15,258 bases of DNA from Smittium culicis (taxonomy: Eukaryota; Kickxellomycota; Harpellomycetes; Harpellales; Legeriomycetaceae). Both the position numbers and the translations under genes were made by a program. Positions 1-8,192 of this stretch are shown here, piece after piece. Position 1 is the first letter of the stretch, and the number at the start of each line of letters is the position of its first letter. The notes beneath the pieces are model-generated. The model did not search any database. It saw nothing but the letters and a program-made list of their open reading frames with translations, and was not told the DNA's origin. Where the stretch lies: assembly GCA_001970855.1 (NCBI GenBank), contig LSSN01001659.1:1-15258 (forward strand), read 5' to 3'.

Positions 1-1362
1 TAGCCAATAATATTTAAGATGAGAAATACAATAATATGAAACATGGAGAGCCCTATAATCATTGTAATAATTGCGTGGAGCTTTCAAGTTGGTTATTATT
101 TAGCCAATTAAAATTAATAAAAAAAATTGGTTTTGAAAAAAATAAATAAAACGCTAACTAGGGTTTGCAGTTAAAATAATATTTTATTTCATGTATTTAC
201 CCAATAAAAAAATTTACAGACCATAGATTTGAACATAGTTGGTAGATGAGTGGTGCATGTTATTGACTGCTGGATTTAGCCATTAGTAAGATTTGTTAAA
301 TCTTAATTTTAGCTGAATTTGCCAAATAAGGTATCGCCAAAATTAAAGTACCTAATTTTCATATTATCAATTATTAAAGCCATATAAACCCCATTTTAAA
401 ATTATATTATCGGAGCGTATGGTTGAATTTTTCAAGACGGAGAGCAACTTACTAAATTTTAGACAATTATAATTTTTTTAGGAGCTAACATCTAGTCAGC
501 ATATTTATAAAGACACTATAATTTTGACATCTTGAAGAAAGACTAAATACGATTTCAGGGAGTAAATTAGGAATTAAAAAAATTTCAGATTTTAGGTGGG
601 AATTCTATTCTTATTTTGCTTTATTTATTTGATTTCAGAAAGCTAAGAGGGAGTTCAGCACAACAATGAATAATACTATTGAATCATTTGTTCCTATCAG
701 GGGCGCTTGACTTTTTTTGAGCTCCAAAGTTATCCAACCAAATGACAATATGATAAATTAGTATACGATCATAATATATTATTGGTAATTAACATCAATG
801 CAGCCAATAACAAATAGCTAACATTTAGCTTATCCAATTATGATTTATAACAATGGTTAAGAATGTTAGCCCCAGAAAGGGTTAATAGCTATTATTTGCA
901 AATGGCTAATATTTGTATGTGGTATATATTCTGTTAGCTACAGTTGTGCCAGCACACTAATGAAAAAATAACTTAATCATCAGCTTTAAACCCAGATACT
1001 AAAGTTTTATATAACAAAAAATATATGTACTGTGCGAAAATAGTAGAAAAAATTATATATTTATATTCGCTTAATCTTACATACTATAAGAAAAATAAAA
1101 TCTGAGTCTATTAATGAGGCTCTAATAGTAAAGGGCCGCGTGTGGAGGTGCTTTTTTTATATTTTTGAGACTGATGAGATAAAAACAGACTATTAGCGTG
1201 CTTTTAAAGACAAAATTGTAGATTTAAAATCGAGATAATTCAAGTCATTTGTGTGTAGACTTGTATTTAGGTTATGGTATTGGATTGTTTCGGGTCGTAT
1301 AGTATGAAAAAGCTTTATTCAGCAAACTGTGGTTTAAACGGAAATCTTATTCGGCTATTTGC

Positions 1363-1373
1363 GATAAGATAAG
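1363..1373 (+). promoter_or_regulatory. Tandem GATA-factor-like site
   Basis: GATAAGATAAG contains two overlapping GATAAG motifs, the core bound by fungal GATA zinc-finger regulators, which often act on nitrogen or iron genes. A direct CGG-N10-CGG pair, of the kind some Zn2Cys6 regulators recognise, lies just upstream at 1339-1354. Both are about 470-505 bases before the carrier start codon. The motifs are seen; the regulatory role is inferred. Confidence 0.25.
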
Positions 1374-1544
1374 AGAGTCAAGTTTCGGGTGCAGATTCAT
1401 CACTTCTCTTGGGAGCTTATAAATAAAATTCTTTTTTTTTTAAAGTGCAATTAAGTTTCTAATTTACTTAGTAATTATTTCCCACTCCAATTCTAACTCG
1501 GGGCTAAAATCATTTCCTTATTGTTAATTTTACCTCTAACAGCG

Positions 1545-1558
1545 CTGTATAAATACAG
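1545..1558 (+). promoter_or_regulatory. TATA-like element inside a short inverted repeat
   Basis: TATAAATA at 1548-1555 fits the TATAWAWR consensus. It sits inside a 14-base inverted repeat with arms CTGTAT (1545-1550) and ATACAG (1553-1558). It lies about 290 bases before the carrier ATG, which is far for a TATA box unless the 5' leader is long. In such AT-rich DNA a chance match is quite possible. Confidence 0.25.
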
Positions 1559-1843
1559 ACTCAAAATCCTTACAATACGTCTTTTTTACAAAAAAAAATT
1601 AGGATTGAAAATAATTTTACAATTTATTCAAAATATACAGAAATATTGTAGCTTATATTTAATTAGCAATATAATTCTCTTATACTACTCCACCTGTACA
1701 TTCAAAACACTTACTTCTATTTAACAAAAATTTTACTTTTACTGATTTGACTCGCCGATCAAAAAGTTTAAAAGTCCAGCTCGATTATATTATCAAAAAA
1801 TAATTTTAGTTCAAAGTATAACATAAGTATATCCCGAAATAAA

Positions 1844-2812
1844 ATGACTTCAGAAGCAGTTGTAGATGTTCAAATAGCTGAATCGGCCCAAGTTACTCAA
1901 GCCGAAAATAATTCCCAAAATGTCAATGGAACTAAAACTGCAATAGTATCCTTCCTCGCCGGTGGATTTGGAGGTATGTGTTTAGTAGCCGCTGGTCATC
2001 CACTCGATTTGGCAAAGGTCAGGATGCAAACAAGTAATCAATACAAGAGTGCCTTTGACGTTTTATCAAAAACTTTCAGAGCCGACGGAGTCAGAGGATT
2101 GTACCGTGGTATGCTGGCTCCACTAGTGGGAATTACACCCGTATATGCCGTTTGCTTCTGGGGATACGATTTAGGACAAAAAATTGCCAGATCTTTCTCG
2201 AAAACTGATGCTTCAACGCCTTTGACTTTCGGTCAGATTTTATTCGCTGGTGGTTTTTCAGCAATTCCAACAACTGCATTGATGACACCAATGGAGCGAA
2301 TCAAAGTCATACTCCAAATTCAAGGTCAATCTTCCGGAGGCTCTTCAGCTGCTGTAACAAAATACGCTGGCCCTCTCGATGCTGCTAAAGGAATATTCAA
2401 ACAAAGTGGACTTAAGGGCCTATACAAAGGCTCTTTCGCGACATTACTCCGTGATGTTCCTGGAAGTGTCGCATACTTTGGTGCCTATGAAGTTATCAAG
2501 AAAACTTTAACTCCAGCTGGAGCTAAAGCTGATTCATTAAGTCCTGTCGCCGTAGTTGTTGCTGGAGGTCTCGCCGGTATGGCTAACTGGGCTGTTGCCA
2601 TTCCACCTGATGTTTTGAAGACCCGTTTGCAGACCGCTCCTGAAGGCAAATACAGCGGATTGCGCGAAGTTTTTGTCGACTTGTGGAGGAATGAAGGTCC
2701 TAAAGCACTGTTCAAGGGATTAGGTCCTGCTATGATCAGAGCCTTCCCTGCAAATGCTGCTTGCTTCTTAGGCGTCGAAGTCGCTACAAAAGCCCTAAAC
2801 TCTGCTTTATAA
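1844..2812 (+). CDS. CRC1: Mitochondrial carnitine/acylcarnitine carrier (CRC1/SLC25A20 type)
   Basis: A 322-residue inner mitochondrial membrane carrier that should exchange acylcarnitine for carnitine, feeding acyl groups to the matrix. It has the three-repeat fold with PX[D/E]XX[K/R] signatures at P53-R60 (PLDLAKVR), P149-K154 (PMERIK) and P254-K259 (PPDVLK). Subfamily calls rest on GHPLDLAKVR near 51-60, ERIKVILQIQ at 151-160, RDVPGS near 203-208, NWAVAIPPDVLK at 248-259, and the tail MIRAFPANAACFLG at 297-310. These match the carnitine/acylcarnitine carriers better than ornithine or other SLC25 members. About 30 polar residues precede the first repeat. The first ATG of the frame is used and the stop is TAA. 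The gene is a single exon, unlike its intron-rich neighbours, and its coding DNA is clearly GC-richer. Transport function is inferred from family membership. Confidence 0.92.
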   Translation: MTSEAVVDVQIAESAQVTQAENNSQNVNGTKTAIVSFLAGGFGGMCLVAAGHPLDLAKVRMQTSNQYKSAFDVLSKTFRADGVRGLYRGMLAPLVGITPVYAVCFWGYDLGQKIARSFSKTDASTPLTFGQILFAGGFSAIPTTALMTPMERIKVILQIQGQSSGGSSAAVTKYAGPLDAAKGIFKQSGLKGLYKGSFATLLRDVPGSVAYFGAYEVIKKTLTPAGAKADSLSPVAVVVAGGLAGMANWAVAIPPDVLKTRLQTAPEGKYSGLREVFVDLWRNEGPKALFKGLGPAMIRAFPANAACFLGVEVATKALNSAL

Positions 2813-3775
2813 AATCTATACGGCCCCTCCTTGTTTCTATTTCATCCGAGTTTAGTTATATTTTTAGTTTCATTTCTTTCTTTCGTACCTACTAGCATTT
2901 AGAAAAAATCCTAATTTTTTTAACGTATTGGTAATATTAGACTTTATTTTACTCGAATTTGAAAATATCTACATATCTGTTAACTGGCATTTTATTTATT
3001 CACTAATAATTATTACTGACCATATAATAATGTAGAATCCTACAGTGTTTTAGACTTAAAAAAGCGTTTTTTATTCACACATCAATACACTTTACCATGA
3101 AAAAACCATAGCACAACTATTGTTATTATTTTTAAAGATTTTTTAGAACCAGTGGTTTTGATTTTTTACTTTAACGTATAAACATTTTTTCCGTTTATTC
3201 ATAAGTAAAAAAAATAATAATAATGCGCGCATATTATAAACTCTTGAGAGCTTTCATTGAGACTTAATGGTATAATGGCCACTTAGTATAATTTTAAATT
3301 TTAAATTACAAATTTCCTCTATATATCTTTTATTTATTAATATAAAAATCTTTTTGATTTAGCTGAATATTACAGTTAATAAGCACAAAATACTATTAAA
3401 AATCGATATATAAGCAATAAGCAAACCTAGATCCATATACAGACTTTTTTATCAAACTTTATTTCACGAGTTTGTCTTCTCTATAAACAAACCAATAATC
3501 CAATCCATTAACCTTTTTACGGGTGATGGAATAATATAATTCGCTGAATGCTTTTCAGTAAACTTTAATTTAATTTTAAATCAACTAAGAATAAATCATT
3601 AAACAAAATTTACCAAGAAAATATTTTCAATATGCGCCTCTATAATTTCACAATTTTTAAATATACATTGATAATTTTTGATATATTAAAGTATACCACT
3701 TGTTTATATTCAATTAAAGAGTAAAGAAATCTTAAAGATTCGACAGGAATATTCAAGACACGTCTATCACAGAGC
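2813..3775. other. Non-coding spacer between carrier and CCA-enzyme genes
   Basis: AT-rich spacer holding the 3' untranslated region of the carrier and the promoter of the CCA-adding enzyme. No coding exon or RNA gene is supported. Visible items are a perfect 10-base palindrome ATGCGCGCAT (3223-3232), conspicuous in AT-rich surroundings, and a TATA-like TATATAAG (3407-3414) about 365 bases before the next ATG. The function of both is unknown. Confidence 0.6.
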
Positions 3776-6299
3776 ATGCAAATTGTACTGAATAAAGCCG
3801 AAAGCAGTTTATGCGAATTGCTCCGAAATGTTATCAAGTACCTGGAAAGAGAAAGACCAGATATTCCTAAAATTCAGCTGCGAATTGCTGGAGGATGGGT
3901 CAGAGACAAGGTATTTCAATTTTTATACTTACCACATTTCCAATATAGAATACGAATAGCAAGAGTATTCATTTTTTTTAAGTATATAAATATTTGAAGC
4001 TCAAATTTCTCATTAAATTTTTGAGAAAGTGGATGAATGGAGGTTTCTTCAAACCAATTTATCTTTCTCATATCTCTTACAAATATCAATTCAAACTTTT
4101 ATACTAATTTAAAAAAATTTCAAAAATTACTTTTTGCAGTTGCTTGGAAGAGAATGCCACGATATAGATATTGCTGTTGATAGATTGTCAGGCTTTGATA
4201 TGGCCAATTACGTCAATGAATATATGTCTAAAAACGGACTAATTGTCAAGAGCATTCATAAAATCATGCAAAATCCTGAAAAATCAAAACATTTAGAAAC
4301 TGCTACAACAACTATTTTCGGAAATCAGATTGATTTTGTAAATTTGAGGTGCGAATCGTACAACGAAAATAGCAGAATTCCTGAAACTATCGTAATAAAA
4401 AAATTTTTTATACTAGCCGATTACTCTTTTTCGTTTAGAATTTTTTTTATCCTATATATATATCCCAAGTTTTCATGATTGTTAAATTGAATTTATAGGA
4501 ATTTGGCACTCCTCTTCAAGATGCGCTAAGGCGTGATATTACCATAAACAGTTTATTCTACAACATTTCTTCAAATCAAGTAGAGGACTACATTGAAAAG
4601 GGCCTCGATGATCTAAAAAACGGTATAATTAGAACTCCAATCGATCCTTTCATCACGTTCAGTGATGATCCTTTACGTGTTTTACGAGTTTTTAGATTCG
4701 CTAGCAGGTTCGGTTTCAATTTAGTCCCTGAAATTTCCAGCGCTCTTAAAGATGAAGGTATAAAAGCTGATTTTGGCTCTAAAATTAGCAAGGAAAGGAT
4801 TGGTGACGAACTTATTAAAATGCTTGATGGTAAAATTTAATATCTCACTTCTTTTTTTTTTTTTAAATATTTCAATTTTCATATATATAAACCTTTGTTA
4901 GTAACCCTATTAATTAAAAAATATTAAATTTTAAAGAAAATAAGCAAGTTGACGCTATCGAAATAATTTGTAATAATGGTTGGTACTATAATGTTTTCCA
5001 GCCACATCCTGATTTTTCTGATAATGACATTCAGAAACTTGACCCCTTTATATCAGTGACCTTATCAAAAAACATTAAAAGGTACTTTAATTGTTATTGT
5101 TATTGTTATTGTTATTAGTATTATTATTACTTTTTATATATTTACGTTTAGGGTCTTATTGATCTAATGTTTAATCAGTAACAATTTTTAATCTCTAAAA
5201 TTATACCATTTTTATAGATTACTGTTGTCGAATATTTGTAGAAATACTGAAGATCTGAAAAAAACTGAAAGGATCAGGGCATTGTACTTAGCGTGCTACT
5301 TATATCCATACTCCAATCAAACTTGCATTGTTAAAAAAAAAACTCTCCCTATGGCACAAATAATAGCTCGAGAAAGCTTAAAGGTACCTAAAATACAGCT
5401 ATATAGTTGTCTCAAAAAATCTATCTCAAATTTAAATGTTTACACATTTTATATTATATTTTATAATATTACGTCATCTATTTAGCTTTCTAATAACGAC
5501 ATCGATGTTGCTGTCAATTTCCAAAGATTTTATGAAAAGATTAAAATATCTGCCGAACTTATATCTAGCAATGCAAACCCTCAAATAAGAGTTCATTTAG
5601 GTAAATTTAATAAAAAAATTCAGATGTATTTTTCGTTATTAAAATAGATTAAAATATTTTCGTAAATCTTAATCTATTTGGTTAATTCTTTATACGTTTT
5701 AATTGTAAAAAATCAAGATTTTTTTTTTTAATTCTCCTTATAAAAATTTTTTTAGGAAATTTAATTAGGGAATTAGGCCCAATATGGGAGGCTTCGGTTT
5801 TGTTTAGTGCTGCAGTTAATCTGTTGAAAGACGGATCTGAATGTAATATTATTATCTGTTTAAGTTCTTTTTTCTCTATTATTTGAAGCTGAAGTTATAT
5901 TTAAATACTTTACACATTCTCTTTAAACTAAAAAATTTTATCCACCTTAGATGAATCGATTGTTTACAAGTACAAGAACCTTATTGACACAGTGTACGGC
6001 CTCGAGCTTGACCAAGCTTATAAGCTGAAGCATATAATCGATGCAAGTCTTTATCAAATAAAACTATTTGCGTTTTTTTAATTATTTTATACAATAAATT
6101 AATCTTATTTTTATATGCTAACGTTTAGGGCAAGTCAGTTTCGAAGTTGCTCGGCATTAAGCTGGGGCCTGAAATCAGACCAGTCCTTGATCGAATTATG
6201 GAGTGGCAATTACTGAATAAGGATGGATCAGCAGATGAATGCAAAGAGTATATATGCTCCACGCACGAGTCATTTAAAAAAATAAAGCTAGAAAATTAA
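3776..6299 (+). CDS. CCA1: tRNA nucleotidyltransferase (CCA-adding enzyme), nine exons
   Basis: Adds or repairs the 3' CCA end of tRNAs. Exons: 3776-3910, 4140-4391, 4499-4829, 4937-5081, 5218-5383, 5486-5600, 5756-5842, 5951-6042, 6129-6299; every junction keeps phase, giving about 497 residues. Class II nucleotidyltransferase motifs appear in order: GGWVRD (39-44), the metal-binding pair D53/D55 in HDIDIAVD, RRDITIN (140-146) for sugar and template recognition, and ISKERIGDE after the DDPLRVLRVFRFASRF helix. The helical tail ends in a GKSVSKLLGIKLGPEIRP stretch aligning with the yeast GKQMAKLL region. The ATG at 3776 is the only in-frame one after a stop at 3722-3724. No clear mitochondrial presequence is visible, although fungi usually use one gene for nuclear, cytosolic and mitochondrial enzyme. 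The last intron is GC-AG; the others are GT-AG. Branch-like motifs include TACTAAT near 4102 and TGCTAAC near 6117. The stop is TAA, with an AATAAA about 80 bases on. Confidence 0.94.
5091..5129 (+). repeat. TTGTTA-type microsatellite in CCA-enzyme intron 4
   Basis: About four copies of TTGTTA followed by degenerating TTA triplets, wholly inside intron 4 (5082-5217). It is a simple-sequence repeat by inspection. It does not overlap the donor, the acceptor or any exon, so it should be tolerated. Confidence 0.8.
6043..6128 (+). other. GC-AG spliceosomal intron (CCA-enzyme intron 8)
   Basis: This 86-base intron has donor GCAAGT after GAT, a TGCTAAC branch-like motif near 6117, and a TTTAG acceptor ending at 6128. 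Splicing here joins HIID to GKSVSKLLG, restoring the family's conserved I-(V/I)-D-G-K stretch in phase. A GT two bases inside (GCAA|GTCT) would shift frame into a stop. The in-phase GTGTAC at 5992 would remove 17 residues that align with the family. GC-AG is therefore the best reading. Confidence 0.8.
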
Positions 6300-6380
6300 T
6301 TTTCCTTTTCCAATTTTTTTAATCAAAGCCGTTTCAAGCCGTATACTTGCTAATTTCACACTTTTTCGTGTTAGGTTGAT

Positions 6381-6386
6381 AATAAA
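6381..6386 (+). terminator. Candidate polyadenylation signal of the CCA-enzyme gene
   Basis: Canonical AATAAA hexamer 82 bases after the TAA stop, followed by A- and T-rich runs. Fungal 3'-end signals are degenerate and this DNA is AT-rich, so the placement supports it only modestly. Confidence 0.35.
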
Positions 6387-6480
6387 ACAAGAAAAAAAAT
6401 TATTTCCTTTATTTAAAAATGTGACAGGTATTTTATATAAATATGAGCTGGGATTTAAAGTTAGATAGATATTTTTTAGG

Positions 6481-6500
6481 AAAAAAAAAAAAAAAAAAAA
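6481..6500 (+). repeat. 20-base A homopolymer
   Basis: An uninterrupted run of 20 A in the convergent spacer. No target-site duplication or adjacent retroelement sequence is visible, so it is best called a simple homopolymer rather than a retroposed tail. Confidence 0.9.
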
Positions 6501-6720
6501 TTAAAATCGTATATCTAGTGTTGTAAACTTTTTTTTGAAAATTTTGGATAAAATAATGAATCTAAGAAAGTACGAATATGGAGAAAAAAGGCGTGTAAAT
6601 AATAAAAATTTATAATGTTGAGTCTGTTGTTTCGAAAAGCATCTGAAATGGGTCTGAGAAGCGAAAAGCGAGGGAAAAAAGAATAAAAAATAAAAGTCAG
6701 AACTGGACTGGTGAGTAAAT

Positions 6721-7119
6721 TTAATTGTTGACGCGGTATTGGTAACTGCACTTAGTACATTTATAGAATACAGTTTGGCCTTCATCAGCACTTCTAAGCT
6801 GCATAGTGTAAAAGGTCATTTGATTGTTTCCACATTTCGCGCATAGTTCTTCGATAGTGGCCATATTTGATTCTTCGGAAACTTCTCCCTGAACTAGTGA
6901 TCTCTTGTTTTTCAAAATTGATGGGAATGCATCGGAGCTAGTAACTGTTACTGTTTCGATATTCTCAAAATTGTGCCCGTCCTTAGTCTCGCCACAGGCT
7001 AGACAAATAACAAGATCTTTGTCAGCAGGATTTTCGAGTAAGTTTCCACATACATTACAGAAAACAACTGAGCCATAAATCAGTGTTTGAGTATTGATTG
7101 CTCCGGAAGATTCTTTCAT
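6721..7119 (-). CDS. RPA12: RNA polymerase I subunit RPA12 (A12.2)
   Basis: A 132-residue nucleolar zinc-ribbon subunit of RNA polymerase I, needed for transcript cleavage, proofreading and termination of rRNA synthesis. The N-terminal Rpb9-like ribbon uses C21/C24 (FCNVCGNLL) and C39/C42. The C-terminal TFIIS-like ribbon uses C93/C96 and C121/C124, with the catalytic hairpin acids D112/E113 in QLRSADEGQTVFY. The 'SADEGQTVFY' form separates RPA12 from Rpb9, C11 and TFIIS, which carry 'SADEPMT'. The protein ends RVNN with a TAA stop and matches the usual family length (about 120-130). It is a single exon with all eight zinc ligands present. It is transcribed away from ARP8, sharing a spacer of about 1.07 kb with it. 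An A/T-run motif at 7330-7345, upstream on its strand, resembles the RRPE element (AAAAATTTT) of ribosome-biogenesis promoters, but in AT-rich DNA this is weak. Confidence 0.93.
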   Translation of the reverse strand: MKESSGAINTQTLIYGSVVFCNVCGNLLENPADKDLVICLACGETKDGHNFENIETVTVTSSDAFPSILKNKRSLVQGEVSEESNMATIEELCAKCGNNQMTFYTMQLRSADEGQTVFYKCTKCSYQYRVNN

Positions 7120-7491
7120 ATTTGAACTTTGATAAATAAGTTAAAAGTCGACGGCAATTGATCTTTTGATCTATGTACAATTTATATATTCGATATCTAT
7201 TAAAAGGTACGAACGTTACTAAAGAATCGAATAGAGTTTTTGATGTTTTTGATGTTTTTTTTTGACAGAAGGTAGCAGTAATGTCTATTAACAAAAAATT
7301 GTAGTACAAATAAATTTATCTTGCACTGTATAAAAAATTTTTTTTCTTAAAATAAAAAACATATTTACTCGGCTTATTGGTCCATTTTAAATAAAAAATA
7401 AATATTTAAAAAAGGGGTTTGATTTCAGTCTATTATTTGAAGCGCTCTGATTATTGGACAGTAATTTATTCGCGATAATTTTGGGAATACT

Positions 7492-7498
7492 AGCCAAT
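7492..7498 (+). promoter_or_regulatory. CCAAT box in divergent promoter
   Basis: AGCCAAT matches the preferred core flank of the HAP2/3/5 (NF-Y) complex. It lies about 370 bases upstream of the RPA12 start and about 700 upstream of ARP8. The motif is seen; binding is inferred. Confidence 0.3.
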
Positions 7499-7647
7499 AA
7501 ATTGATAAAATAATTCAAGCTTTGGAGTAAATTATGGAATCCCATCAGCCATTAGATATGGACCAATTAAGAACTTTGAAGCAAAGTTAATAAAATGTAA
7601 TATTTTGAAAAGCTAATTTACCTTTAAAAACAAAATTTAATATCTAT

Positions 7648-7690
7648 ACGACTACGACTACGACTACCACTACCACTACCACTACCACTA
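7648..7690 (+). repeat. Hexanucleotide microsatellite (ACGACT)3(ACCACT)4
   Basis: Three ACGACT units pass directly into four ACCACT units plus one A, 43 bases in all, without interruption. The two blocks differ by one base per unit (G/C), which suggests expansion of a variant unit. It lies in the shared RPA12/ARP8 upstream region. Confidence 0.9.
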
Positions 7691-7925
7691 ATCAATATTC
7701 CAAAAAAAAAAAAACAACTTTATTTATTCTTATGGAATATACAGATAATTAAATTACAATCATTTCCATTTTTTTAGCTGCTTTGCTTTATACTTTGCAG
7801 CTCGTTAACAAAACTTGGCCCTAAAAGTTACATTATCACTATTTGCTTTTATTAGTGAAACAATGTTGGATTGCTGTAAAAGCGAATAAGTATAAGCTAT
7901 TGGTCAATGAAAGTTTTAGGTTTTA

Positions 7926-7932
7926 AGCCAAT
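7926..7932 (+). promoter_or_regulatory. CCAAT box upstream of ARP8
   Basis: AGCCAAT about 260 bases before the ARP8 start, with a reverse-orientation ATTGG about 25 bases upstream (near 7902), giving a small cluster. A HAP/NF-Y site is plausible but not proven. Confidence 0.3.
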
Positions 7933-8192
7933 GGAAATGCGGTGGGACAATTGCAGCAAAAAAGCGGTAAAAAAATGAATTTTCACTACAATGTAAAAAA
8001 AGACTCGAAAGAGAAAATAAACAAAGCCAGAATTTCCAAAAAAAATCAAAATTAAATCTAAAAAAAAAAGAATATTAAAATTCTCATATACAATACTTAT
8101 TCAATAGTTTCTCTTGAACCGATTCAAAACTTATACAATATTGTTTGTTTCTTATAATATCTTAAATTCAGATTTAATCAAAATACAGTGGA

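Larger units (their letters stand above)
1..1843. other. Long non-coding region upstream of the carrier gene
   Basis: No convincing coding exon is seen on either strand; stops are dense and the few open stretches are AT-rich low-complexity peptides. The region is strongly AT-rich with scattered AGCCAAT boxes (2-8, 102-108, 802-808), the related AGCCATTAG near 277-286, a tandem GATAAG site (1363-1373) and a TATA-like element (1548-1555). A locally GC-richer patch lies near 1131-1150, followed by a T run. It matches no RNA family I can recognise. The region probably holds the carrier promoter plus spacer. No gene is seen running off the left edge. Confidence 0.7.
6300..6720. other. Convergent 3' spacer
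   Basis: Separates the 3' ends of the CCA-enzyme gene (+) and RPA12 (-). It contains an AATAAA hexamer (6381-6386) suitably placed for CCA-enzyme polyadenylation and a 20-base A homopolymer at 6481-6500. The minus-strand open frames here are AT-rich low-complexity peptides that overlap the RPA12 3' end, and I do not regard them as genes. Confidence 0.6.
7120..8192. other. Divergent promoter region, RPA12 / ARP8
   Basis: No gene is supported. The region must hold both promoters. It contains CCAAT boxes (AGCCAAT at 7492-7498 and 7926-7932; reverse-orientation ATTGG near 7376, 7453 and 7902) and the ACGACT/ACCACT microsatellite at 7648-7690. A somewhat GC-richer patch lies around 7780-7860. No tRNA-type A/B boxes or other RNA gene signs were recognised. 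Confidence 0.6.

Noticed and set aside
1101..1210. Possible small RNA (locally GC-richer patch, T run, TGATGAG near 1172)
   Set aside because: The C-box match lacks the purine at its first position, no D box (CTGA) follows at a suitable distance, and no stable stem is evident.
1521..1724. 67-codon open frame upstream of the carrier
   Set aside because: Opens on a non-ATG codon and codes a low-complexity I/L/Y/K peptide typical of AT-rich non-coding DNA.
3264..3280. tRNA-like A-box sequence (AATGGTATAATGGCC)
   Set aside because: It resembles a tRNA D-arm, but no GGTTCGAATCC-type B box follows within the needed distance and no cloverleaf can be drawn from the AT-only flank.
6481..6500. Poly(A) tract as the tail of a retroposed element
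   Set aside because: No upstream coding remnant, no target-site duplication, and homopolymers are expected in this composition.
6501..6791. Two overlapping minus-strand open frames at the RPA12 3' end
   Set aside because: Phe/Leu/Ser-rich translations of AT-rich spacer that overlap the conserved RPA12 ribbon in another frame; no family resemblance.
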